Positions 1 to 13,100 of a stretch of 64,000 nucleotides of DNA are shown here, piece after piece. Made by a program: the position numbers and the translations under genes. The notes beneath the pieces are model-generated. The model had not been told where the DNA came from, ran no database searches, and worked only from the letters and a program-made list of their open reading frames with translations. Every line of letters starts with the position of its first letter. Within the stretch, counting starts at the first letter, position 1. The stretch is from Diphasiastrum complanatum (Eukaryota > Streptophyta > Lycopodiopsida > Lycopodiales > Lycopodiaceae). Where the stretch lies: assembly GCA_029204225.1 (NCBI GenBank), contig MU832601.1, positions 1 through 64,000 on the forward strand, given 5' to 3'.

Positions 1-769
1 CACACCTTTAGAACTAACTAAGCCTTCGGTGAAAAGGTATCCCTTCCAAAAACCTTGGGAATTTCGCATAAAGGACGAATAAAATATGACATTGTCAATA
101 ACTTAGGAAACTTGAAAAACTGAACTACTTTAGGACTAGTTTTAAGGCCTCAAAATTCAAACTTGCAAATGTTGGCCTTTTTGGACAGATTGGAACCACT
201 TTATATATTGGTTATAGGTGTTTTACATTGGCCAAGTCATACGGGTGTGCGGTCCCCACATGAACAGATCTTTAGTCTAGATTAAGACGTGCAAATAATC
301 GGCTAACATTGGTCAAGTCATTCAGGTGTGTGGTCCCCACATGAACGGATCTTTAGTCTAGATTAAGATTTCAGCGATGGATGAAGGCTCAAGAGACATA
401 ACAAAAGCTACAGGTTCAATAGTATATGCCATTGAAGTGTTTCTTTCCTTTCCTTCAAGTGAAATGCAATTTTAGTGACATCATTTGTTGGTTGTCCAAG
501 TTGTGGAAGTTTTTTTTAGTGCCGAAGAATGACGTCTACACTGCCAACAACATTGTGAACCACTGTATATGCTCTACTCAGGTTCCCTTTGAAAGCTCTT
601 CCACAACAGCGCATTAATAACTTCCATATTCCAATAGTTGTAGGCTACCTTTTTAGCACTGTTGAAAAGCTTTCTACCTTTGTCATTAGTAGGTTCGGAA
701 TCCACTTGTTCCTTGTTGATTTGAGTCTACGAACTTCTTGACATCTTCATACTCTAGGTGGTCGTCCTC
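1..769. other. unassigned AT-rich sequence with a direct repeat
   Basis: I see no convincing coding sequence here. Short open frames lack domain signatures. The only structure is the direct repeat listed separately. The segment lies beyond the 3' end of the minus-strand host gene and is probably intergenic or decayed repeat DNA. Confidence 0.4.
225..368. repeat. 63-bp direct repeat, two copies
   Basis: Two similar copies lie at 225-287 and 306-368, separated by 18 bp. Both begin ACATTGG and contain GGTCCCCACATGAAC followed by TTTAGTCTAGATTAAGA. A handful of substitutions separate them, so this is an old local duplication. I recognise no function. Confidence 0.75.
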
Positions 770-1160
770 TTCCAATTCAAACACTTCCTCAAAGTAAATT
801 GCTTGGTCATAATCCTAATGTGGGTATTGAAGTCACCAACTAAAAGAACCTCATCATTTACTTCGAACTTGTCTATTTGCTTTGAGAGATTATCAAAGAA
901 TAACTCGATCTTCTTTTGTGGAGTACATTAAAGAATCCTCAAAAGAGTTTACACCTTGCTGCTATTCTGATTTTGATCCACAAAAACCAATAATATTGAA
1001 ATTGTTCTTTGAAGACGCAAGCAATGCCCACTAAATGCTTACACTTCAGGTTTGAAGGCCAGTTATAAGCGAGGGAATACTATAACCAAATAAATGTGGA
1101 ATGCAAGGCTCTTTATCTTTGTGTCTCCATCAAAAATACAATATCATCGTCATCAAGGTT
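770..1160 (-). pseudogene. LINE ORF2 endonuclease-domain relic
   Basis: Read on the minus strand, this contains the order of motifs of the apurinic-like (EEP) endonuclease at the N-terminus of plant L1-type LINE ORF2. First comes a DIVFLMET-like motif near 1105-1130, corresponding to the catalytic Glu region. A FNIIGF-like segment follows near 990-1010. Then comes a clean stretch FFDNLSKQIDKFE running into LLVGDFN near 820-850, the catalytic Asp/Asn motif. Stops and frameshifts separate the pieces and no reverse transcriptase follows, so it is a dead 5' fragment. The motif order makes chance unlikely; the exact limits are approximate. Confidence 0.65.
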
Positions 1161-1467
1161 CTACGGTCCACAAAGTCTTCAAAAAGGACCACTGCAGTTA
1201 CTTTTATGGGTAGGGTGTCTTCTTGCTACTCCGGCTTCATTTAGATCCAACATCCACTCCTCAATTGTTTTACTTTTAATACATTTTGCCAACATGTTAT
1301 TGATGGATTTTGATGGGGGCAACCTTCAAGGTGATCTACTTATCCCTAATAAAGGACTACTTAGCCCAACAACTCAACTTTGTCTACTTGAGTATCAAGC
1401 AGACAACTTTTCCAGGACAGGTTTCACTTTACATACCACTCACTTCCCTGAACCTTCTTGCTGATTA

Positions 1468-1470
1468 TGT

Positions 1471-1553
<83 letters not shown>
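1468..1553. repeat. compound (GT)n(GA)n microsatellite
   Basis: About 28 bp of GT repeats pass directly into about 58 bp of GA repeats. Open frames crossing it (Cys-Val or Arg-Glu runs) are artefacts of the repeat. Confidence 0.95.
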
Positions 1554-1556
<3 letters not shown>

Positions 1557-3941
1557 CAATTGTATTTCTCCATGATAAGAAAAATGACAACAAGCATGAA
1601 AAGAATTAGATCAAAGAAATTCATATCCATTGGTTTACCATACAAGTCCGATTCCTGGCATAACATTCGCCTTGGCTTCTTGTCAACCTAGTGATAGGAA
1701 AGTAATTTATGGAGACAGAGCAATTTATTGCATAATAAAAATAATTAGTCTTAAATTTCAACAGCATGTATTCTTGCACCAACCTTTCTACATAAACTTG
1801 ACTATTTTATTATCTGGCACAGCATTTTACAAAACCTCCTCTGCTGAACTGGTTGTGGCTGCTGACAATTCTACTCTCATTATTATGCTGGGAGGCAAAT
1901 CGCCTTTTTTTTGACAACCCAGTGATTTCAAGAAGATTAATAGGATCGACAAGCAAGCTGTTTAATATAAAGTCAAAATTAAATTTCTACAGAGGTCCAT
2001 CTGGAGGGTGTCAATCGCGTGCATGTTCAACATACATGAGATTTGAAGGGATTAAAGGTAGAACTTCTAATTTGCCACGAAAGTAAATCCAGACAAACAA
2101 TAAAAGTTCTTTGTGGCATTATTCACACAACTTGTGAAAAACTGTATACTTCCCTACAATGAATCGCTAATGAGGGACATAGTAAGTATCCAGAAAGTTT
2201 CACATTTGGTGGACTTGAAACTTCCTGAGGGTGTACCGTCCCAGGAGAGTGATCATATGAAAACTACAACGCCAATGTAGTATCAGATGTACCATTTCTG
2301 AAAGTGCAAGCTATGCTACATGGAGTCCCTTATGAAATGCAACCGTGACCATTTAGAAACTTTGGAGTTCATATCCAATGCAGCATGAAAATACAATCCA
2401 TATTAGTCGATATCATAATTCAGATCCCGAATAATCTAGATTCATAATTCTTCTTGAAGCATCAAATCCTATTGACAGTTCCACACAACCCTCGATATTG
2501 GCAGGGAAGAGCTCCCCAGTAACTGACCAGAGGGCTGTCTTATGGACTCCTTAGAGACCAGCTTGTGCACTGCCTCCATTGGCCATCCTGCATGGACTGC
2601 CACCATGTGTGATAAGGCCCCTCTTGGAGTTCAGTTCCAGTTTGTACTTCTAACTGCACGTGGGCCCAAGTTGGCACCCTCAACCCCTATAAATATGCTC
2701 CATGACAACCTTGACCAAAACCAAGGTCAAAGTTGAGATCAACAAGAATTCTGGTTGGAAGCCTGTCAATGAGAAGGTTAGTAAAACTTATGTTAACTTC
2801 TGTCATCAAGAGTACTGCTCAAGGGAGTTGCCAGCTAGAAGGTGAATGGAAAGGAAGAATGAACAATTAACTGAGTACGTGCCAAGAAGTGGACAATGCA
2901 AGGTGTCAAACAGAACAATGTGGACAAGTAAGAAAAACAAGGGTGTTTGTAAGTTAAAAAGGAAGCAGTACTTTGAAGGCAGCACAGTTGCCCCTTCCGG
3001 AATGGAATGCATTCCCATTCCGGAACTTGGCCAAATTTTTTTTTGAGAAAATAAGTAGTTTTTAACAAAGCAGTCAAGATTAAGGAAGTGTGGCTCAGAT
3101 AGCAATTCTAGGATCAACATGAGCAGCAGTCAGAGAAGATATGCATTATCTAGCGTCAGACAAGACATGGACATCGAGATAAAGGATATGACAGAGATGG
3201 AGGACGTGACAGTAACCAAAATGGTGGTGGTGGTCCATTGTGGTCCAAGGGAAACTATAAAGATCGAGCTGGTCCTTAATGATCGCCCCAGTTACTGGCT
3301 GTGGAGGTCGCTCATCTTATGATCTCAACTAATTGTTGTCAAATAGCTGTAATTTTTAACTGGAAATCCTCAAAGCTCTTTTTAAGAGGTGGTACCAACA
3401 TCTTCTAATGGTAGAGCTACATATGCTCCTTTGATCATGAAGGAAAAAAACCACAAATTTCTTACACTACATTAAGAATAAAGAGTAGATAATATATGCC
3501 ATTGGAGACCTGACCTGGGTAGCACTATGGCAGTAGTAATGTTCCCAAAGAATTAGCCAACTTGCTCACCTACTGGCTTTTGCTTTGAAACCTCTCTATA
3601 AAATAAATTACTTGCATTAGAACTCTCACATAAGATGTCCTTCCAAAGTGACATTGCAGAAGGGTTACCAAAAATACCATAAATGAAGACTAACTAATAC
3701 ACCACCAAAAACACCATTAAATGAAGACTAACTAACACACCACCAAACTACAGTGAACACATAAAACCTGGGCCAATTTACAAAATAGAGAATCATGAAG
3801 ATTTAATCACAAAAGATTCAATCACAAAAGAAGCTCTGGTGATTCCCAAAGAAAGACAATGGCATTAAATTTGTCAAGTTCAAAGTCTGGTTACATTGTA
3901 ACAACTGGGCCAAGAGGCTTTCATGTTGCCTCTCACAGTTT
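1554..3941. other. unassigned region downstream of the host gene
   Basis: There is no recognisable protein domain. At 2702 a short frame begins ATGACAACC and runs into AAG|GTTAGT, which resembles a donor site, but it sits only a few bases after a TATAAATA string and has no partner exon I can find. A frame at 3119-3322 is rich in charged residues and also unassigned. The part just below 3942 should include the 3' UTR of the minus-strand membrane-protein gene. Confidence 0.35.
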
Positions 3942-4100
3942 TCAGAACTTTGGTAAGCTTTTTAGTACATACTGCAATAAAGCTGCAAACAGAACCATCA
4001 AGCCACAACACAACACCACCCGTTGAATGTAATCCCAAGAAAATTCTTGCTTGGATCCCTTTGGTAGCTTTCCTGCAGGATAAAACTCTGCAACTATATC
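3942..4100 (-). CDS. exon 4: membrane anchor and stop
   Basis: The acceptor is TTGTTTTCAG followed by GATATAGTTGC. The exon opens [15 protein letters not shown], then WDYIQR, then a 19-residue hydrophobic stretch ([19 protein letters not shown]), and ends KSLPKF-stop. It is 53 codons including TGA. The strong polypyrimidine acceptor and uninterrupted frame make this the best supported exon of the gene. Confidence 0.7.
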   Translation of the reverse strand, partial: DIVAEFYPAGKLPKGSKQEFSWDYIQRVVLCCGLMVLFAALLQYVLKSLPKF

Positions 4101-7100
4101 CTGAAAACAACAAAAAAGTTTAAGTTCTTTTTAAACAGCAAACAATTGCTAAAGGGACAAAAACCGTTCTTTTCGCCAACTATGCTTTCTAGTCGTTCTT
4201 TTTTATTACCTTAATATCACGAAGCTGGCCCTGAAGTTCTGGCTCAACTTTAGAGTCAGCAGCTACATTCTCTTGATTTGGGCCACTTCCCACTTTTGCA
4301 AGGTCTGGAACAGCATCAACCTTTTCTTGGTTCAGATTAGCTCCAAGCTTCTCTTTGTGCATAGCTTTTCATGAAAAATATTCTTGTTTTAGAAATAGAG
4401 CAAGAAAACAGTTGTAATAGAGTTGAATAAACATAATGTCACATTAATCGAATCATAAAAAGCTCTTACAGATTATAAAGAACTACACAACAAACAATGA
4501 CACATGGGTTTGCAGAATCCATTAACTAAATTTAATGCTCTGTCCCATCCAAAAACAAATGAGTTCTTTCTAAAATTACACAAAAAGTACAATGATGGCA
4601 GCCTCTGATACAAACATATCCATTACAGCATCTTCTTAACATGGTTGTTCCATCGAGAGTGGAGATTAAAACCATGTAGACAGCTCTGAGTCTCTAAAGC
4701 GAAATAGAATCACAAGAAGTTGTGAGCTATAATGTATGAAGTTGTAGTCCAAAAAACATTATTTACAACTAAGTGTCAAACTGTGATGTTTTCTTGCCTT
4801 TCAATGCTGATCTTGCCATTTCATGCTTCACATCTATAGGCTTCTCCAGTTAAGCAAGCGTCGATGAGTAACTTCTGCTTGTAAGGATAGAATAACATGG
4901 TATCCAAAGTGCTTCAGCAATGTTTGCTCGAACCACGAACCGTAGTTCAAACCGGCCGATTCATGTCACACAAATTTGGGGCAATTATGGATTTAAACAA
5001 GAGCGTGATGGGACACTTTAGATCTCAATTCTCAGGAAAATTTATTCAAGATTGATCATCAATAAATACTATAGGTGTGAATTTTGAAACAAGAATGCCC
5101 ACCCTCATCTACATTGTTCAATCTTTAAAATTTATATGAATGAGTTGGAGACTTGGCCAATATACGATATCCACATCCAAACTTCAAAGAGGGGCCCGGG
5201 CTACAATGAATTATGAAACATTGCTGGCTTGTGTAGTGTACTTATATGGGAGGCAGAGAGGTTTGGAGGTTGATTATGAGATGTGAATCATGATTTATCC
5301 TCGATAAAATACAAAAAACCCTAAAACCGGTTCGAACCTGGCCTGCCCGATTCGAACACGGTTCGTACCATCGAATTGGCTGGTTCGAACAGGTATCTAA
5401 ACATTGCTTCAGTCAATAAGCAGTCAAAATTTTTACCTCATGTTTGCCTTCTGAACATCAACTAACATTCACTGCAGTGAAATGTACAAGGAAAAATAAC
5501 TGTTTGCATATACATTTTACCAAAGTTCATACAAATTGGCTGGTTATTACACGACGGTGTACTATTGAACCTTGTTATCAATAAGCAAGGTCTTCTAAAC
5601 TTGAAAAAACAGAAAATCATAAGTGAGAAAACTTTCTTATGAAAAACTTCATTCACCCTACAAGTACTAGCCAAAGCTAGACTTTTTAAAGATTTTACAT
5701 AAAGTTTACAACAAGAGATAAATAACAACTGGGCTTGACCCAAAAGGTCGAGATTTGTATAACCATGGGTATTTAGTTATTTAGGCCATCTTAAGTTTGT
5801 CTTAAGTTCAGTTGGACCCAATTTTGGTCATGTACTAACTCGTGGGTCCTTAGGGATCTAATTTTGTTTAGGGGGCCTATCTTGACTTTTGGGGGTGCCC
5901 TACATTTAATAAGTGGTTAACCTTAGGATTTGGTGGCATTTGGTCACATCCAGGTAGAGTACTTAGATGCTCATTGTGTATTCCATTTTTACAATTTGGC
6001 TAAGCATTGCTCTCCATTGCTCTTGTTGTTGTTTTCTCTCTCTCTCTCTTAGAGTTGGGGGCCCAGCCTCTTCTCTCTTGTTTTCTGTGGAGATTGATAG
6101 ATAACTAGATCTTGGTGACTTGACTCTTGCTTTCCTACATGGTATCAGAGCTACCGGATCTACAACAAACTTGATTGTTGGCGCCCTACCAAAAGAGGAG
6201 CTTCTTTGCTTTTTGTTGTGAAATTTCAGCATCTTGCTGATCTTTTCAAGTGGAGTTTGGATCAGCTTTTTTGTCTCTTTTCAGGTTAAAGGAGGGCGGC
6301 CATCAGAGATCTTGGAGGAGCAATTATTGGCACCCAAAAATCAGAATCTCAAATCTGACTTTTATGCAACCAATTTTCAGTAAGTTTTGTTTGGAGGAAG
6401 GCGCCCAAAAATCTGCTACTGAATTTTGGTTGTGGTGTCTCCTTATCTTGCTGTTTTTGTTTTCAAGTTTGCATTTGTGTAGGAGGGCGCCCAAAATTCA
6501 GCAAACCCTATTCAGGGTTAGTGTAATAGATCCTAACACCACAGTAGGGCAAACACTAACTGATCCACCCAACCTTGCCTACTCCCTGATATAGAGTAAG
6601 CCCCTCCTAGCCCAGTGTGAGGACTGGTAGCATGCTACTGCCAAGTGTCGGCCACGTGGCACTGACGTGGCCGACTGCACGTCGGGACCCAACTGGGGGC
6701 CCTATCCTGCTGACAGGGTCTCTATGCTGTGTTAGGCCCGCCATGGCTATGGACCGTGCTGGGGCACACTACTCACACTGTCTTGGCCTGTTGGTCATGT
6801 ACGCTGGACACGACCCTGACTGTGGTATCTGACCAATCTGTGTTCTCTAGGGTTCGGCTCTGGTTACGAGCTCGTAACACTCCCTCCCCCTTAAGAACCG
6901 TCTTGGTCCTCTAAGACAAAGTCTGGAAAAATCTTGCGAAGGACGTTGCCTCTTTCCCAAGTGGCATTCTCAACAGGCTAATCATTCCACTTAACCAGAT
7001 ATTCTCGGTATAGAGTATGACGAGTCTGCGTCTCTCTACTATCAAGAATCTCCTCTGGTTCATGTGGAGGTTGTTGAGGATCCAATGGGAGAACTAGAAC

Positions 7101-10100
7101 ACTGTCCCCTACCAGATTGTCTGATCTGGCTAAGGCTTTTCGTAACTGACTTACATGAAAGATTGGAAAAACCTTACTGCTGTGTGGGAGTTCTAGTTCA
7201 TAGGTGACCTCGCCTAGTCTCCTACTGATGGTAAAGGGACCACAATACCTTGGAGACAACTTAGCACACACTCCTGATTTGAGGGTTTTAGAGTCAACTG
7301 GGACTCTCAAGTAGACTTTCTCACCAGTGGAGAACTGCACATCCCGTCTGTGTGGATCTGCATAATGCCTGGCTCGATCCTGGGATTGTCTAATGCTACG
7401 CTTAGCATGTTCTATCATCTGGTTTAGGTCTTCTAAAAAGTTTCTGGCTGCTTCAACTTTTTCTTGTTTAAACCCTACAGTTGTGGGTGAGCGTGGCTGA
7501 AAACCGTACATCAGCATAAATGGGCTGTATCCCGTAGCTGAATGTTTGGTACTGTTGTAAGCAAACTCTAATATCGAGAGATACTCCTCCCAATTAGTCT
7601 GCTTCTTGCTGACGTATGCACGAAGCATATCCTCCAGCACTTGATTTACCCTTTCTGTTTGACCGTCCGTCTGTGGATGGTCGGTGGTACTCATATTAAG
7701 TTTAGTATGGAGATGATGGAATACAGCCCTCCAAAAATTTCCAGTAAACTTACTGTCCCGGTCGCTGACTATGCCGGAAGGTAGACCGTACAATTTAAAT
7801 AGCCCGTCTACAAACAACCTCGCTAACTCTGGAGCTCTAACGGTTGTTTTGGTAGGAATAAAATGAGCCATTTTGGTCAGACGATCAACTGTGACCCATA
7901 TAGCATCATTACCCCTTTGGGTTTTAGGCAGGCCTACTATAAAATCCATGGAGATACTCTCCCATTTACCAGTTGGTATTTCTAAGGGATGCAACAACCC
8001 TCCTGCCTTTAAACGCTCTGCTTTATTTACTTGACATTTCTGGCAACTGGTTACATACTGGTGGACGTCCTTTTTCATACTGGGCCAGAAAAATTGCCTA
8101 CGAAGAAGCTCATAGGTCTTCTGTATGCCTGGGTGTCCCGCGCTAGGATTGTCATGACATTCATATAGGACCTGCTGCCTATAATCCTCTGAATTGGGGA
8201 CACATACTCTATCTCTATAGAGCAAGTACTCATCCTGAATGGAATATTGTTTCCATTTGAATCCTTGAGTCAACTGACCCTCAACCACTGGGGTTTGCTT
8301 GGGTAATACAGGCTCAGAATCCTCAACGTCATCTGACGACGTATACTCGGACTCATCATCATCCTCAACGGAAGCTGCCGTATTCTTGGATGAACTGGCA
8401 CCAGCCCCGGAAACTGGTTCTAGAGTCTGTAACTGTCTGTTCTGGACTGAGTTCCAGATAATAGAGAAGAATGCATCATGTTGGCATTTCCCTCTCAAGG
8501 ACTCGAGTAACTCATTACGAATCTGAGTAAAACTCAGCTCGTTTATCATAGGCATTCTGCTAAGGGCATCTGCTACTGTATTGAATTTTCCACGCCTATA
8601 TCTGATAGACATGTCAAACTCTTGCATCAACTCTGCCCAACGAGCTTTCCGACCTCTAAGCTCAAATTGATTGCAAAGGTATCTGAGACTCTCATGGTCT
8701 GTCAGGACCTCAAAGTTGGCACCATACAAATAATGCCTCCAAGTCTTAAGGGCATGGACTATAGAAAAGAGTTCCTTTTCATAGGCACTGTACCTAGTTT
8801 GAGCTGGCTCGAGTTTTTTACTCTCGAATGCAACTGGTCGTCCACCCTGAGTTAGCACAGCACCTACTACAAAGTCGCTAGCATCTGTTTCGACCACAAA
8901 TGGCTGATTGGGGTCGACGACTTTTAAAACTGGTGCTGTAGCTAAGGCTGTTTTGAGAGCATCAAAGCTCTCCTGTTGTGCGGACTCCCAAACGAACTCC
9001 TTTCCCTTCCCCTTAAGGAGATTTGTCATAGGGACTGCTATCTGAGCATATTCCTTGACAAATCGTCTGTAATATCCCGCCAGACCAAGAAAGATTTGAA
9101 GTTCCAAAATATTCTGAGGTCTCAGCCAACTGAGTATGGCTTTAACCTTATTTGGGTCCATCTTAATCCCATCTGAAGAGATAATGTGACCCAAATATGC
9201 TACTTCTTCAACGAAGAATTCACACTTGGATTGTTTAGCATAAAACATATGCTTTCTGAGCAGTCGAAACACCTTTCTGAGGTGTTTTAGATGCTCCTTC
9301 CTCGTTTTGCTGTAGACGAGGATGTCATCTAAAAATACGACTATAAACTTACCCAAGTATGGTCTGAGGACACTGTTCATCAAGGTCATAAAGGTAGCTG
9401 GAGCATTTGTGAGCCCAAATGGCATCACCTTAAACTCATAATGACCGTGACGAGTCCTAAAAGCTGTTTTCGAGACATCTTCCGATTTTATACAGACTTG
9501 ATGATATCCCGATCTGAGGTCTTTTTGCTGAAAAACTTAGCCCCGTCGAGTTGATCAAACAACTCGTCTGCCCGAGGCATAGGGTATTTATTCTTAATTG
9601 TGACTTTATTGAGGGCTCTGTACTCTACGCAAAGACGCATAGACCCCTCTTTCTTTTTCACCAATAGGACTGGTGAGGCCCATGGTGAACTACTGGTCTG
9701 AATTTGGCCTTTCCCAAGATAGTCTGTTAACTGCCTAGTTATTTCTTCATCCTCTGTTCGACTGACCCAATACGGAGGTTTAGAAACAGGTGCTGTACCT
9801 GGTACTAGGTTTATTACATGATCTACCTCTCTGGTAGGTGGTAAACCATGTGGCAAATCTTCAGGAAAAACATCTTTAAATCTAGACAATAAAGTTTCTA
9901 ATTTACTGATTTTCTGCTGAATAAAACTGGAAATAGAAACTTCAGGAATAAACTGAAAGTCACATAAGAATACCTGATGGTCTTCGTCTCCGATTAGCTG
10001 ACAGAGTTCTGAACTGCAGACCATAGGGCTGTTGGGAACATCATGCTCCCCATGCAACTGGATCTCTCGGCCTTTATGCTGAAAGCTGAGGGTGTTCTCC

Positions 10101-13100
10101 TGATAGTTTCTGTGGAGGGAAGGTCCTAAACTGTAGAGCCAATCTCTCCCGAGAACAATGTCTGTTCGATCCAGGTGCATTATCTGAAAGTTTATTTCAT
10201 CTTGGTACTCCTGAATACCAAGATTTAAGTTACTTACCATAGTTTCCCATATTTTTTTATCTTCACCCTTAGCTAATGAAACTATGTACCTATGCTGACT
10301 AGGTACTTCTGGTAGTTTAAGCTTTTTAACCAGGGTGTGGTTGATGAAATTATGGGTTGCCCCATCATCAACCATGACTCTTACTGACTGGTTACCAACT
10401 TTCCCATGCATACGTACTAGGTCATGTGGCCCAAAGCTGAAGGGTCTCGCTAGCATTGCAGAGGTCAGCTGGCAACAGTGTTCATGATCTTCATGATACA
10501 CTTTGATCTCGGAAGCTGCCGAGTCACTGGGGAAACATACAGTCTGAACAAGATGAACTTGTTATTTATCTTTCTTATCTTTTTTAGTGAAAGGCCCCTT
10601 GGGACACTGTCTGACTGTGTGTCCCTTGCCCATACACACAAAGCACAAACGTTCTTGTTTGGCTTTCTCAAAATCATCTGGTTTTAAGGGCTGTATGAGT
10701 GAAGGGCGTTTCTGAGGAGCTTCACTTTTAAATTTGTCTTCTTTCTTTCTTTTTAAAAATTTCTTTTTAAATTGAAAGTCTTTCTGAGAAGGCTGCTCAG
10801 AAAGTGGCTGTTGTCTCGCCTTCTTCCTACCCACTGAATCATCATAGATTTGAGCATATCTGAGAGCTTGCTCAAGGGTAGTAGGCGAGTTTCTCTAGAC
10901 CTCTACTTTATATTCATCTTTGAGGCCACGGACAAATCCCCTGATTTTCTGATAGTCATCCATATTTTTAATCTTTAAAATTGCTTCTCGATACTGCGAG
11001 ATATATTGGATGAGGGATTTATCCATTACTGTTCTTTCCCAAGCTTCCCAGGCTCTATCCAGTTCATTTTCTGGTAGAAATTCTCTTAGGAAAGCTTCTT
11101 CAAAAGCTTTCCATGACCGGGGAGTCTGCCCAGTCTCCTGGAGATTTAACCACCACTTATAGGCCATAGGCCCTAAGGAAAGACTGGTCTCAATTGCTTG
11201 CAAATGGTCAGGGGTCTGTTTAAGAGCATGAATGTTCTTCCATTTGCTGAGGAAGGTTTGTAGAATATCTGCATTTCTATCCTTCTCTTCCCCATTAAAA
11301 GTAGGAGGTTTTAAATCTTTAAAAACACTGGGGATGAGACCGTAAAGTCTCACCCGAAACTGATGGAAGTGGAGAAGGGGATAACTGAGAAGTGGAGGGA
11401 AGGCTTCCTTTCGCGGAACTCAAAATCAAGCTTTTGAGTTCAGCGAACGAGTCGTCCACACTGGACTTGAAATTGGCTAATGCCAACTTCAGTTCATCCA
11501 CTTCTGTTACCAATTGGAGAAACTGCTCCTTGGTAACCAGTTCGTCGAGATCTTCGGCGAACTGTTCCTGATCTTCCACTTCCATGGGTTCCTTCCCTTT
11601 TCTGTAAGCCAAGGCTTCTGTTTCAAGTTCGTCGAAGTCTCTCTCCTGGGGTTGATCAGGTCCCTGAGGAGTGGTCATCTTCGGAACTGAAAGAGAGCTA
11701 CCTTAACTTCTGAAGGAAAAAAGTCTAAAAGACTAATTTACAACTGTACAAGGGAAAGGAAAGATGACTTAGCTGTTTCTGAGGACTGTACTTCCAAAGA
11801 AAGAATGAAGAGGAACCCTTTCAGCTCTTTTCCCCAAGATTTCAAACCTGCTGTCCCGAAAAATGCCAGTTTGAAGCTTCAAAACGGTGCCAAATTTCCC
11901 GGTTCTCTGAGGATAGTAGCTCGCTGGTCTGATTGCAACCCAACTGGCTCGTTTACTTCTGATTTGAGACCCAAAAAGTATTTCAATTTCTGATTTTGGT
12001 GTCTCCCTACCCTCGCTGGCTGGACAGCCACCTGTCTGGCCCAATTTTCTAAATTTCAAGGCCCAAAACTTGCTTGAAACTCTGATCTGACTTCAAGTAG
12101 TAGGTCGCTGGTCTGTGGCAATCTAGTTTGATGTTCAAACTACTGAAAAATCCTCAAAAACAGTGATGAAAAACTAATTTTTCATCTCCCTGTCCAGCGC
12201 TGGCCCTGCTAAGAAAAAGTGTTTGAAAACCCTTCAAATTTCCTTAGATTTCTCTGAAATTTCAGAGGTAGATTTCTGATCCCTCAGCGATGGATCAGCA
12301 CCACCCTTTCTCCTCAAAAATCCGCTCTAATTCTCTGAATCTGATGGCAAAAATCAGAGATGAAGACTAAATTTACAGCGCTGGACCCGCTCTAGAAATT
12401 TTAACTAATTTCTCTCTGACCAGCAAGTAAATCCACCAAGATTTCCTCAGTAGGAGACTGTTCCTACAGCAAGTCTCCTCCTCTATTTCTTTCTGAGAAC
12501 TTGAAGAAGTTCTGAGCAATCTAGCTACTTTCTCCACTGCTGGAAACTGAATTCCCTAGGATGGAGATGGCTCTGATACCAGTGTAATCGATCCTAACAC
12601 CACAGTAGGGCAAACACTAACTGATCCACCCAACCTTGCCTACTCCCTGATATAGAGTAAGCCCCTCCTAGCCCAGTGTGAGGACTGGTAGCATGCTACT
12701 GCCAAGTGTCGGCCACGTGGCACTGACGTGGCCGACTCACGTCGGGACCCAACTGGGGGCCCTATCCTGCTGACAGGGTCCCTAGGCTGTGTTAGGCCCG
12801 CCATGGCTATGGACCGTGCTGGGGTACACTACTCACACTGTCTTGCCCTGTTGGTCATGCACGCTGGACACGACCCTGACTGTGGTATCTGACCTATCTA
12901 TGTTCTCTAGGGTTCGGCTCTGGTTACGAGCTCGTAACACTTAGGTCAACTTGTGGCTGGAAATTTGCAGATTCTCAGCAAGTAGTAGGGCGCTTTCAAC
13001 AGCCCTATTGGAGTGTGTGTTGATCACACTATTTGGCTTCCTAATTGGGTTTCGGTGTAGGCTTCAATCGAAGCTAACCTAATTTTCAAGAAGCTGATTT

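Larger units (their letters stand above)
6522..12939 (-). mobile_element. nearly complete chromovirus (Ty3/gypsy), 6.4 kb
   Basis: Two LTRs of about 358 bp bound the element (6522-6879 and 12583-12939), with TG...CA ends, a PBS by the right LTR and a polypurine tract by the left. Coding order on the minus strand is gag, protease, reverse transcriptase, RNase H, integrase, chromodomain, which defines a chromovirus. The flanks are GTTAG and CTTAG, a 5-bp target-site duplication with one change. The LTRs differ by about eight substitutions and one indel by eye, so it is moderately young. A few point lesions disable it. A related, internally deleted copy lies at 19206-20670. Confidence 0.92.

Noticed and set aside
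1310-1666. Arg-Glu, Cys-Val and Ser-Leu rich frames
   Set aside because: They are produced by the GT/GA microsatellite. The same applies at 17180-17497.
2686-2840. Promoter plus first exon (TATAAATA and ATGACAACC)
   Set aside because: The TATA-like string is too close to the ATG to serve it, the frame is under 50 codons, and no following exon was found.
8299-9176. Plus-strand frames in the chromovirus
   Set aside because: They are antisense shadows of the pol gene on the minus strand.
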